Shown here piece after piece: positions 1-4,790 of a stretch of DNA of 5,925 nt. The stretch's first letter is position 1. Every line of letters begins with the position of its first letter. The notes under the pieces are model-generated. The model was not told the origin of the DNA, did not search any database, and worked only from the letters and a program-made list of their open reading frames with translations. Origin of the DNA: Candidatus Aminicenantota bacterium. GTDB taxonomy: Bacteria; Acidobacteriota; UBA6911; RPQK01; JAJDTT01. A program made the position numbers and the translations under genes. The stretch spans positions 1-5,925 of the forward strand of contig JAPOYZ010000508.1 in assembly GCA_026706325.1 (NCBI GenBank), given 5' to 3'.

Positions 1-67
1 CCTGGGCCATGGCAGCGGCAAACCCGGCAGTCCCGGCCACCGAACCGACGAAGCGTCTTCGATTCAT
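1..67 (-). CDS. N-terminus of a Tat-exported protein (partial)
   Basis: Reading the minus strand from the ATG at 67-65 gives 22 open codons to the window edge, beginning MNRRRFVG and continuing with a small-residue, Ala/Gly-rich stretch that ends AAAMAQ. This matches a twin-arginine signal peptide: consecutive arginines, then F and a hydrophobic residue, a weakly hydrophobic h-region and an Ala-x-Ala-like end. Such leaders send folded, often cofactor-containing proteins across the inner membrane. A purine-rich GGGAAGGA lies just upstream of the ATG on the minus strand and is a plausible ribosome binding site. The gene is divergent from the TonB-dependent receptor. The mature protein lies outside the window, so its function cannot be named; in Acidobacteriota such leaders often precede oxidoreductases or hydrolases, but that is only background knowledge. 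I am fairly confident of the start and leader, and nothing more. Confidence 0.68.
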   Translation of the reverse strand, partial: MNRRRFVGSVAGTAGFAAAMAQ

Positions 68-121
68 GGTTTCCTTCCCTTCTTGCTGGGCAGGTTGGGA
101 TCCGAGTGTCCAGGAAAGGCC

Positions 122-134
122 CTTGCTAAGCAAG
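122..134. promoter_or_regulatory. Perfect 13-nt palindrome in the divergent intergenic region
   Basis: CTTGCT-A-AGCAAG is a perfect 6-bp inverted repeat around one central base. It sits between the divergent Tat-leader gene (start at 67) and the receptor gene (start near 182). Its size suits a dimeric regulator's operator serving one or both genes. It is followed at 134-145 by a second inverted repeat, GCGGG-AG-CCCGC. I could not find a convincing -35/-10 pair around it, and short palindromes arise by chance in GC-rich DNA, so the operator role is a guess. Confidence 0.25.
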
Positions 135-181
135 CGGGAGCCCGCGCCGCGGACATGGGAAGCGATTCGCCAACAGGTATC

Positions 182-754
182 ATGGAGCGCGGATTGGTCG
201 TCATGAGTCTCATGCGAATTTTTTTGGTGCCAGGTTTGTTCGTCTGCCTCACGGCCGGCGTTCTCCTGGAGGCCCAGATCGACACCGGCACCATTCTGGG
301 CCGGGTCCTGCTGCCGGACGGATCGCCTGCCGTGAACGCGCAGGTCAGCCTGAGACACCAGGACACGAATCAGGCCGTCGAGCTTCTCACCAGCCCGGCG
401 GGCTATTTTCGGCGCGACGGCCTCCCGGTGGGACAGTACGAGTTGACCGTGGCGTCGGCGGGATTTCGGACGATGGTTCTCCGGGATCTGGAGCTGTTGG
501 TGGGACAGTCCCTCCGGGCGGATTTCCAACTCCGGCGGGGGGACGCCGCCGAGACCTCGGTCCAACAAGCGGGTCCGGCACTGCTGGGAGCCGGGAGGAC
601 GGATCTGGGGCAGGTCATCGACCAGGAGAAACTCGACTCTTTGCCGGTCAACGCCCGCGACATGGGAAAGCTGGCCGGTCTGGCGGCGGGGGCTGCTCCC
701 TCGGCTTCCCCCCCTCGAAGCCGAGGGGGGGCAACGTCCAGGTCATGGGGATGA
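182..754 (+). CDS. TonB-dependent receptor, N-terminal fragment (frameshifted)
   Basis: This is the front part of an Oar-like outer-membrane receptor. Residues 8-32 form a Sec signal peptide (MSLMRIFLVPGLF, then a hydrophobic core ending LLEAQ). Residues 33 to about 118 resemble a carboxypeptidase-regulatory-like beta-sandwich: GTILGRVLLPDGSPAVNAQV, later SPAGYFRRDGLPVGQYELTV and a closing DFQLRRG. Residues of about 141-172 (VIDQEKLDSLPVNARDMGKL) look like the start of the plug. After about residue 172 the frame drifts into a low-complexity tail and stops at 752-754, whereas the plug and barrel continue in the next frame. I chose the ATG at 182; the ATG at 203 also keeps the whole signal peptide, and neither has a strong Shine-Dalgarno. 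An in-frame start at 83 would put a long tail before the signal peptide and is unlikely. Alone, this fragment would be a secreted domain without a pore. Confidence 0.72.
   Translation: MERGLVVMSLMRIFLVPGLFVCLTAGVLLEAQIDTGTILGRVLLPDGSPAVNAQVSLRHQDTNQAVELLTSPAGYFRRDGLPVGQYELTVASAGFRTMVLRDLELLVGQSLRADFQLRRGDAAETSVQQAGPALLGAGRTDLGQVIDQEKLDSLPVNARDMGKLAGLAAGAAPSASPPRSRGGATSRSWG
698..731 (+). other. Frameshift site: C7 and G7 runs in overlapping hairpins
   Basis: The receptor changes reading frame here. A run of seven C (708-714) and a run of seven G (725-731) form the arms of a perfect 10-bp hairpin, 708-717 with 722-731, loop AAGC. The same bases can instead form an 11-bp hairpin, 698-708 with 717-727, loop CCCCCCTC; the two exclude each other. 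One extra C or G (or two fewer) would join the frames: an extra C reads on as PPSKPRGGNVQVMG, an extra G as RGGGNVQVMG. Sequencing or assembly error, slipped-strand mutation, transcript slippage or a -1 ribosomal slip all fit the same sequence. Confidence 0.7.
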
Positions 755-3387
755 GGTTCAAGGACAATCTCACCTATATCGACGGCACCCTCTTCACCCA
801 CGGGGACGGCGAGACCCCGTTCAAGGCGAGCACCGACGCCTTGCAGGAATTCGACGTGAAGACCGGCCTCTATTCAGCCGAGTACGGCGTGCGTCCCGGC
901 GGTCAGATCACCGCCGTGACCAAGAGCGGCAGCAACCGGTTTCATGGAAACCTGTACTGGTTTCACCGGAACGACAACCTGGACGCCCGCAACTTCTTTG
1001 AACAGGGGAAGGCGGAATTCAAGCGCAACCAGTTGGGCGCTACCCTGGGAGGTCCCATCCTGATCCCGGCCCTGTTCGACGGGAGGGACCGGGCCTGGTT
1101 CTTCCTTTCCTACCAGTTCCGGTCGATCCGGGAGACCCGGCCCTTGACCGGAGTCGTTCCCACCGATGCCGAAAAACGGGGCGAGTTCTCATCGCCGATC
1201 CTGGACCCGGCGACCGGGAAACCGTTCCCGGACGGCCGGCTGCCCCAGCAACGCCTGGATCCCGTGTCCACGAAGCTCCTCCCCTTCTGGCCGTCTCCGA
1301 ATACGCCCGGCCCCCTGAACTTCACCAGTCCCGATTCGACGGCGAACCTGGACAATCCTCAGATTATCTCGCGCGTGGATCTTGCGACGTCGCCCCGCAG
1401 CCGATGGGCCGGCCGCTTCATCTGGGATTCGAGTCCCCAGGTTTCCCCCCGGACATTCAGCGTCTTCTCGGCGGTGCAGCCTCTGCGGTCCTACGGACAA
1501 TCCGTCTCCAACACCAGGACCCTGGGCAACGGAGTGATCAACGCGGCGAGCATCCACTGGTTTTTTCGCCCCTACATTGCCGGCCCCTCCCGGCCCAAGC
1601 CCCAAGTCCCTCTGAGTCTCGGAATTCCAGAACTGCTGGGGAGCGACGCCGACCGTAGCGGAGTTCCCTCGATCGTCATCCAGGGTTACACCGGAATCGG
1701 CGACTCGGGCGCCGTGGGGCATGCCAATCTGGGGAACTGGCAGGTCAAGGACGACGTCTCCTGGTCCCGCGGCAACCACACTCTGAGAGGAGGGGTCGAA
1801 TTTCGGCAGCACTACAACTTCTACGTCATGCAGCGCCGTTCCAGATTCGAGTTCTTCAGCCGGTATACGGGAAACGCGTTCGCCGACTTTCTCCTGGGAC
1901 ATCCGGTGCGCACCGAGTTGGGCGGCGAGGACTTCCGCGGCAACTTCCACCAGAACAGCTTCTATTTCTACTTCAAGGACGTGTGGAGGGTCCGGCCCAG
2001 GTTAACCCTCACGCTGGGACTAAGATATGAGCTTCGGCTCCCGTGGCGGGACAAGCGGGGCTTCATGGCCAACTTCGACGTGGCCGAGGGACGTCTGACT
2101 CCCCCGCTCGTGGACGCGGACCCGCCGGCTCCCGAAACCGGCCGTTTCGAACCCGGCTTTCCCCTGGTCGAGTGGAACCGGGCTGCCGCCATCCTTCCCC
2201 GCGTGGGGATCTCGTATCGGCTCGGAAACGCCACCGTGCTGAGAAGCGGCTACGGGATCTATTCCAACGAGCCCGATCTGAACCAGGTTCAGGAAATGGC
2301 CAAGAATCCACGTCCGGGAGCTCGGCGCCTGGTGTTCCTGGCGCCCCTGGAGCAGGCCACCTTGAGATTGTCCGATCCGTTTCCGGCAACCTTGGCGGAC
2401 TCGGCGGCTCCCAACCACTCGGGGATGGAGACGCCGCTTCGGCTGGCGGCCACCCATTCCTGGGGGCTGAGCCTTCAGCACCGGCTGTCTCCGAGCATCC
2501 TGATGCAGGTCGGATACCTGGGATCTCGCTCCTTCAACCGTCTGGAGACCATCTCTCTGAACGATGCGGTCCCCGGTCCGGGAGACCGGAGCGTCCGCCG
2601 CCCTTACCCCGAACTGCAAACCGTCGAGATGCCCTTCGCCGACGCCGACGCCTGGTTCCACGGCATGCAGTTACAGGTGGAGAAGAGACCGGACCGCTAC
2701 GGACTCTCGGCCCTGCTGGTTCTCGATTGGTCCCGGCAGATCGATAACGGGGGCGGATACCAGGGTCCGCCCTCGCGCCGCCGATTCCGATCCCGCAACA
2801 TGCCGCATGCCGCCAACCGGGCCCTTTCCGAATCTCATACGCCCAGACGAGTGATGGTGACCGCCGGCTACGATCTGCCCTTCGGAGCCGGACGCGCCTT
2901 TCTTTCGAAAGGGGCGCTCGCGAAGATGCTCGGCGGCTGGTCGATCCGGGCCATCGCCAGCTTCCAGGACGGCGGCTGGTTTACCGTCTACCTGCCCGGC
3001 GATACGCTGGACACCGGGTCCTACCATTCCCAATGGCCGGACCGGATTCGGAATCCCAACCTCGCCGACTCGGAGCGGAGTCCGTCCCGTTGGTTCGACA
3101 CGGGGGCGTTCCGGCGTCCGGAGATGTTCCGTTACGGCAACGCCGGACGGAGCTCGGTGGAGGGACCGGGTGTGATCAATCTGGACCTTTCACTCCGGCG
3201 CACCTTCCAGTTCCAGGACAGCCGGCGGCTGGAGCTGCGCCTGGAGGCCTTCAACGCCACCAACCATCCCAACTTCCTGCTGACGGGCAATTCCAAGACC
3301 GGCGAGTTCGGGACCTCCGAATTCGGGGCTCTGGGAAAAGCCCAACCGGCCCGGCAGCTACAGGGGGCGCTCAAGTTCTACTTCTAG
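745..3387 (+). CDS. TonB-dependent receptor, plug end and beta-barrel (frameshifted C-terminal part)
   Basis: This carries the rest of the Oar-like outer-membrane receptor: 880 residues, corresponding to about 189-1068 of the rejoined protein. Residues 1-68 finish the plug, with TYIDGTLFTHGDGETPFK, QEFDVKTGLYSAEYG and VTKSGSNRFHG, the last typical of the plug/barrel junction. The remainder is aromatic-rich, with alternating strands and loops as in a 22-strand barrel (for example RPRLTLTLGLRYELRLPW). Residues of about 831-844 contain LEAFNATNHPNF, a hallmark of this receptor class, and the protein ends LKFYF with a terminal phenylalanine, as outer-membrane proteins do for BAM-dependent insertion. 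Such receptors import ligands using TonB/ExbBD energy; the ligand cannot be told from sequence, though polymer or glycan breakdown products are common for relatives. The frame is open well upstream of 745, so that ATG is probably not a true start: the protein needs the fragment ending at 754 for export. ATG codons at 745 and 751 overlap that fragment's stop region. Confidence 0.85.
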   Translation: MGMRFKDNLTYIDGTLFTHGDGETPFKASTDALQEFDVKTGLYSAEYGVRPGGQITAVTKSGSNRFHGNLYWFHRNDNLDARNFFEQGKAEFKRNQLGATLGGPILIPALFDGRDRAWFFLSYQFRSIRETRPLTGVVPTDAEKRGEFSSPILDPATGKPFPDGRLPQQRLDPVSTKLLPFWPSPNTPGPLNFTSPDSTANLDNPQIISRVDLATSPRSRWAGRFIWDSSPQVSPRTFSVFSAVQPLRSYGQSVSNTRTLGNGVINAASIHWFFRPYIAGPSRPKPQVPLSLGIPELLGSDADRSGVPSIVIQGYTGIGDSGAVGHANLGNWQVKDDVSWSRGNHTLRGGVEFRQHYNFYVMQRRSRFEFFSRYTGNAFADFLLGHPVRTELGGEDFRGNFHQNSFYFYFKDVWRVRPRLTLTLGLRYELRLPWRDKRGFMANFDVAEGRLTPPLVDADPPAPETGRFEPGFPLVEWNRAAAILPRVGISYRLGNATVLRSGYGIYSNEPDLNQVQEMAKNPRPGARRLVFLAPLEQATLRLSDPFPATLADSAAPNHSGMETPLRLAATHSWGLSLQHRLSPSILMQVGYLGSRSFNRLETISLNDAVPGPGDRSVRRPYPELQTVEMPFADADAWFHGMQLQVEKRPDRYGLSALLVLDWSRQIDNGGGYQGPPSRRRFRSRNMPHAANRALSESHTPRRVMVTAGYDLPFGAGRAFLSKGALAKMLGGWSIRAIASFQDGGWFTVYLPGDTLDTGSYHSQWPDRIRNPNLADSERSPSRWFDTGAFRRPEMFRYGNAGRSSVEGPGVINLDLSLRRTFQFQDSRRLELRLEAFNATNHPNFLLTGNSKTGEFGTSEFGALGKAQPARQLQGALKFYF

Positions 3388-3389
3388 AA

Positions 3390-3407
3390 AAAGCCCGAAA
3401 GGGGTTT
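3390..3407 (+). terminator. Short hairpin just after the receptor stop codon (weak terminator candidate)
   Basis: AAAGCCC-GAAA-GGGGTTT lies three bases after the TAG. It folds with a GAAA tetraloop closed by C-G pairs, one G-G mismatch and three A-T pairs. The 3' arm ends in only three T and no longer T-tract follows, so termination would be weak. Confidence 0.28.
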
Positions 3408-3440
3408 GGAGTAAGAAAGGGAAAAGACGACCGGATCCCC

Positions 3441-3558
3441 CGGCGTTGGGACACAGGAAGGGGTTGAGGGCGGATGGACGCCGACGGTGCGCCGAACCGG
3501 ATGGACCAAGGATGTCCGGCGATTGAGAGGTAATACTCAGCCCTTGTCCCCAGCGCCG
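3441..3558. repeat. Long imperfect inverted repeat in the convergent intergenic region
   Basis: CGGCGTTGGGACA (3441-3453) is nearly the reverse complement of TGTCCCCAGCGCCG (3545-3558), with one bulge and one G-T pair. Inside it, GGGTTGAG (3461-3468) pairs with CTCAGCCC (3536-3543), with one wobble. About 21 pairs enclose a GC-rich interior of some 67 nt that contains two GGATGGAC copies (3473-3480 and near 3500). It lies between the convergent receptor and small-protein genes. The right arm falls in the start of the duplicated cassette (from 3543). It could be a structured 3' region or a short inverted-repeat element, but chance pairing in GC-rich DNA is not excluded. Confidence 0.3.
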
Positions 3559-3596
3559 AGCTTTTCCGCCGTGCGTGCTACGAAGCGGTGTGAGGG

Positions 3597-3627
3597 GGTG
3601 GGGAGCGGCGTCCTGCCGCTCCCCACC
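3597..3627 (-). terminator. GC-rich 3' hairpin of small-protein gene A
   Basis: A perfect 13-bp stem with a 5-nt loop, reading GGTGGGGAGCGGC-AGGAC-GCCGCTCCCCACC on the minus strand, begins 7 nt after the TAA of the small-protein gene. There is no T-tract after it, so it is not a textbook intrinsic terminator; it may act as a barrier or protect the 3' end. A counterpart follows gene B at exactly the same distance, with compensating base changes. Confidence 0.65.
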
Positions 3628-3634
3628 ATAAAAC

Positions 3635-3964
3635 TTAGCCCTTGAGCCGGTTGATGATCCTCACCACGAGTACAGTGGCGGCTCCTGCATAAAGCGCCAC
3701 GACAATCTGCCCGAGAATGGCGTTGATGTGTCCGCCAATCCCCGCGATAATGTCCAACCCGCCCAATGCGCCCGAGCTCACGGCAGCACCGGAGGCGATG
3801 ACAACGGCCAGCTCGCCAGTCGCATTTTCAGCATCGACCTCGGTTATGGCATAGACGATACCCAGGACGACCAAGGCCAAGGCGAGTATGCCTCCCGTCT
3901 CCGGTTTGGCCACACCCTCGATGATTGCCACCAAGACGGTCAACGCAACGATGATTCTACCCAT
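3635..3964 (-). CDS. Small four-helix membrane protein, copy A (unknown family)
   Basis: The product is 109 residues from the ATG at 3964-3962. A further-upstream TTG at 3982 would only translate the Shine-Dalgarno itself (as GGG repeats), so I reject it. Four hydrophobic segments are visible: about 3-18 (IIVALTVLVAIIEGV), 24-41 (GGILALALVVLGIVYAI), 51-67 (Ala/Val/Ser-rich ELAVVIASGAAVSSGAL) and 83-103 (ILGQIVVALYAGAATVLVV). Acidic loops (TEVDAEN) separate helices 2 and 3, and the tail is basic (RIINRLKG). It lacks a cleavable leader, cysteines and any catalytic motif I know. It is about 81% identical by hand alignment to copy B, with a three-residue insertion (GGL) between helices 3 and 4. 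It has its own promoter-like block and 3' hairpin. Size and topology resemble holins or small pore, scaffold or subunit proteins, but I do not recognise the family and assign no function. Confidence 0.78.
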   Translation of the reverse strand: MGRIIVALTVLVAIIEGVAKPETGGILALALVVLGIVYAITEVDAENATGELAVVIASGAAVSSGALGGLDIIAGIGGHINAILGQIVVALYAGAATVLVVRIINRLKG

Positions 3965-3970
3965 GGATGT

Positions 3971-3980
3971 TCCTCCCCCC
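3971..3980 (-). promoter_or_regulatory. Strong Shine-Dalgarno of gene A
   Basis: GGGGGGAGGA on the minus strand ends 6 nt before the ATG at 3964 and fixes the start. It also explains the spurious in-frame N-terminal extension from the TTG at 3982. Copy B has the equivalent site. Confidence 0.8.
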
Positions 3981-4059
3981 AAAAGAAAGTTGTGATGACA
4001 CGCTACATCGGCTTCGTTTTCGCTCTGGATATGGAAGACAATGGCGCAAGGTTGGAAGG

Positions 4060-4095
4060 TTTATACCACGGCTGAAATGAAAACAACAGTGTCAA
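4060..4095 (-). promoter_or_regulatory. Promoter-like block of gene A (extended -10 plus TTGACA)
   Basis: On the minus strand TTGACA (4095-4090) is followed 24 nt later by TGGTATAAA, an extended -10 element (TATAAA at 4065-4060). The gap is too long for an ordinary -35/-10 pair, so TTGACA may be part of an activator site or chance, with the extended -10 sufficient. A start about 7 nt beyond gives a leader of roughly 90 nt. The block matches copy B with one substitution in 37 nt, and similarity ends just beyond TTGACA. Confidence 0.6.
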
Positions 4096-4174
4096 GCAAA
4101 AAAACCCGGAGTCGCCTCACTTGTCACAGGCTCAGCCGAGCTTCCCGTCGGACGTGCGATGATGAGGTGAGAAG

Positions 4175-4205
4175 GGAGAGGAGCGGCTGGAAACCGCCCC
4201 TCTCC
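4175..4205 (-). terminator. GC-rich 3' hairpin of small-protein gene B
   Basis: On the minus strand GGAGAGGGGCGG pairs with CCGCTCCTCTCC, giving 12 pairs including one G-U and a 7-nt loop, TTTCCAG. It starts 7 nt after the TGA, exactly as in copy A. No T-tract follows. As plus-strand RNA the wobble would be an A-C mismatch, so the fold suits the small-protein transcript. Confidence 0.65.
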
Positions 4206-4212
4206 ATGTAGT

Positions 4213-4533
4213 TCAGCCCTTGAGCCGGTTGATGATTCTCAACACGAGAACGGTGGCGGCAACCGCATGCAGCGACATGACGATCTGTCCGAGAATAGCG
4301 TTCAGGTGCCCGCCAATCGCGGGGATGTTGTCCAACGCGCCCGAACTCACGGCAGCACCGGAGGCGATGACAACGACCAACACGCCAGTCGCATCTTCGG
4401 GATCGAGCTGGGTTATCGCGTAGATGATACCCAGGACGACCAGGGCCAAGGCGAGTATGCCTCCCGTGTCCAGGTTGCCCACACCCTCGATGATGGCCAC
4501 CAGGACGGTCAACGCAACGATGATTCTACCCAT
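4213..4533 (-). CDS. Small four-helix membrane protein, copy B (unknown family)
   Basis: The product is 106 residues from the ATG at 4533-4531, which follows a GGGGGGAGG site at 7 nt; an in-frame TTG at 4551 lies before the Shine-Dalgarno and is not the start. Helices lie at about 3-18, 24-41 (GGILALALVVLGIIYAI), 50-66 (GVLVVVIASGAAVSSGAL) and 80-100. The loop between helices 2 and 3 is acidic (TQLDPEDATG), the region before helix 4 reads NIPAIGGHLNAILGQI, and the end is RIINRLKG as in copy A. The first 18 residues and the VVIASGAAVSSGAL, GGH, NAILGQI and RIINRLKG blocks are identical or nearly so in both copies, marking likely functional positions. Differences cluster in the first loop and in helix 4. 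ilvD lies upstream on the same strand, 245 nt from this start, but a separate promoter block lies between them. The family is not recognised. Confidence 0.78.
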   Translation of the reverse strand: MGRIIVALTVLVAIIEGVGNLDTGGILALALVVLGIIYAITQLDPEDATGVLVVVIASGAAVSSGALDNIPAIGGHLNAILGQIVMSLHAVAATVLVLRIINRLKG

Positions 4534-4540
4534 GGATAAT

Positions 4541-4549
4541 CCTCCCCCC
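4541..4549 (-). promoter_or_regulatory. Strong Shine-Dalgarno of gene B
   Basis: GGGGGGAGG on the minus strand lies 7 nt before the ATG at 4533. It is the counterpart of the site before gene A and decides the start in the same way. Confidence 0.8.
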
Positions 4550-4622
4550 AAAAGAAAGTTGTGGTGGTACGCAACATCGGCTCCGCTGTGGATATAGAAG
4601 ACAATGGCGCAAGATTGGATGA

Positions 4623-4658
4623 TTTATACCACCGCTGAAATGAAAACAACAGTGTCAA
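4623..4658 (-). promoter_or_regulatory. Promoter-like block of gene B (extended -10 plus TTGACA)
   Basis: On the minus strand TTGACA (4658-4653) lies 24 nt before TATAAA (4628-4623), which is preceded by TGG to give an extended -10. The leader would be about 83 nt. The block equals that of copy A apart from one base (C in one copy, G in the other), which is much closer than the leaders or genes, supporting a functional element. Confidence 0.6.
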
Positions 4659-4692
4659 GGAAATCTTGCTTCAAGGCGTCATTAATTCTGAT

Positions 4693-4729
4693 TTCGTCAC
4701 CAATTTCGGACCGTCCTCTACCCAGTTGG
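4693..4729. repeat. Direct repeat, copy 1 (intergenic)
   Basis: TTCGTCAC, then TTTCGGACCGTCCTCTA and CCCAGTTGG, match 4753-4790 at about 30 of 38 positions with one gap. The core CCGTCCTCTA is identical. The two copies are about 60 nt apart in the same orientation. This copy is non-coding and lies between the promoter block of gene B and ilvD. Confidence 0.6.
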
Positions 4730-4752
4730 CGCCTGAAAGACGCCTGTCTTAC

Positions 4753-4790
4753 TTCGCCGGGAGTTTCGGGCCGTCCTCTAACCGAGTTGG
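4753..4790. repeat. Direct repeat, copy 2 (overlaps the ilvD stop)
   Basis: TTCGCCGG, then TTTCGGGCCGTCCTCTA and ACCGAGTTGG. The CTA in the core is the reverse complement of the ilvD stop codon TAG (4778-4780), and the right end encodes the last residues (QLG). Copy 1 therefore looks like a decayed duplicate of the end of ilvD plus about 25 nt of 3' flank. Confidence 0.6.

Larger units (their letters stand above)
3543..4096 (-). repeat. Cassette copy A of a ~550-bp tandem duplication
   Basis: This unit aligns along its length, in direct orientation, with 4120-4659. Shared parts in plus-strand order are: CTTGTC then GCCGAGCTT (3555 on), CGTGC (3574), the GC-rich hairpin, the whole small membrane-protein gene, its Shine-Dalgarno, the leader, and the block ending TGTCAAG at 4090-4096. 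Similarity stops sharply there, and 23 unrelated bases (4097-4119) separate the two units. Copy A has nine extra bases inside the gene and six in the leader compared with copy B. Confidence 0.8.
4120..4659 (-). repeat. Cassette copy B of a ~550-bp tandem duplication
   Basis: This is the direct-repeat partner of 3543-4096, starting CTTGTC at 4120 and ending TGTCAAG at 4653-4659. It has the same order of 3' hairpin, small membrane-protein gene, Shine-Dalgarno, leader and promoter block. Upstream of 4660 no similarity to copy A's flank is visible. The divergence between copies, with indels in frame inside the gene, indicates an old duplication kept under protein-level selection rather than a very recent one. 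Confidence 0.8.

Noticed and set aside
1189..1950. Long minus-strand open frame (253 codons) opposite the receptor
   Set aside because: It lies wholly within the barrel coding sequence, has no family-like motifs and is Arg/Gly/Pro-rich as expected for antisense frames of GC-rich genes.
2043..2747. Plus-strand frame of 234 codons overlapping the receptor
   Set aside because: Its product is low-complexity and Arg/Gly/Pro/Ser-rich, while the overlapping frame encodes clear receptor sequence; it is a frame shadow.
3033..3467. Plus-strand frame running past the receptor stop
   Set aside because: It overlaps the conserved receptor C-terminus in another frame and has no start signal or recognisable product.
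3965..3982. TTG start giving a six-residue N-terminal extension (MGGGTS) of protein A
   Set aside because: Those codons are the Shine-Dalgarno of the ATG start at 3964; the same applies to copy B (TTG at 4551).
3728..4075. Plus-strand frame across gene A, with a similar one at 4267-4539
   Set aside because: Both are antisense to the duplicated genes, so their mutual similarity merely reflects the duplication. Hydrophobic helices, a strong Shine-Dalgarno and a promoter block all support the minus strand.
4737..4750. AAGAC-GCCT-GTCTT hairpin after ilvD as a terminator
   Set aside because: Only five base pairs, with no T-tract on the minus strand; too weak to call.
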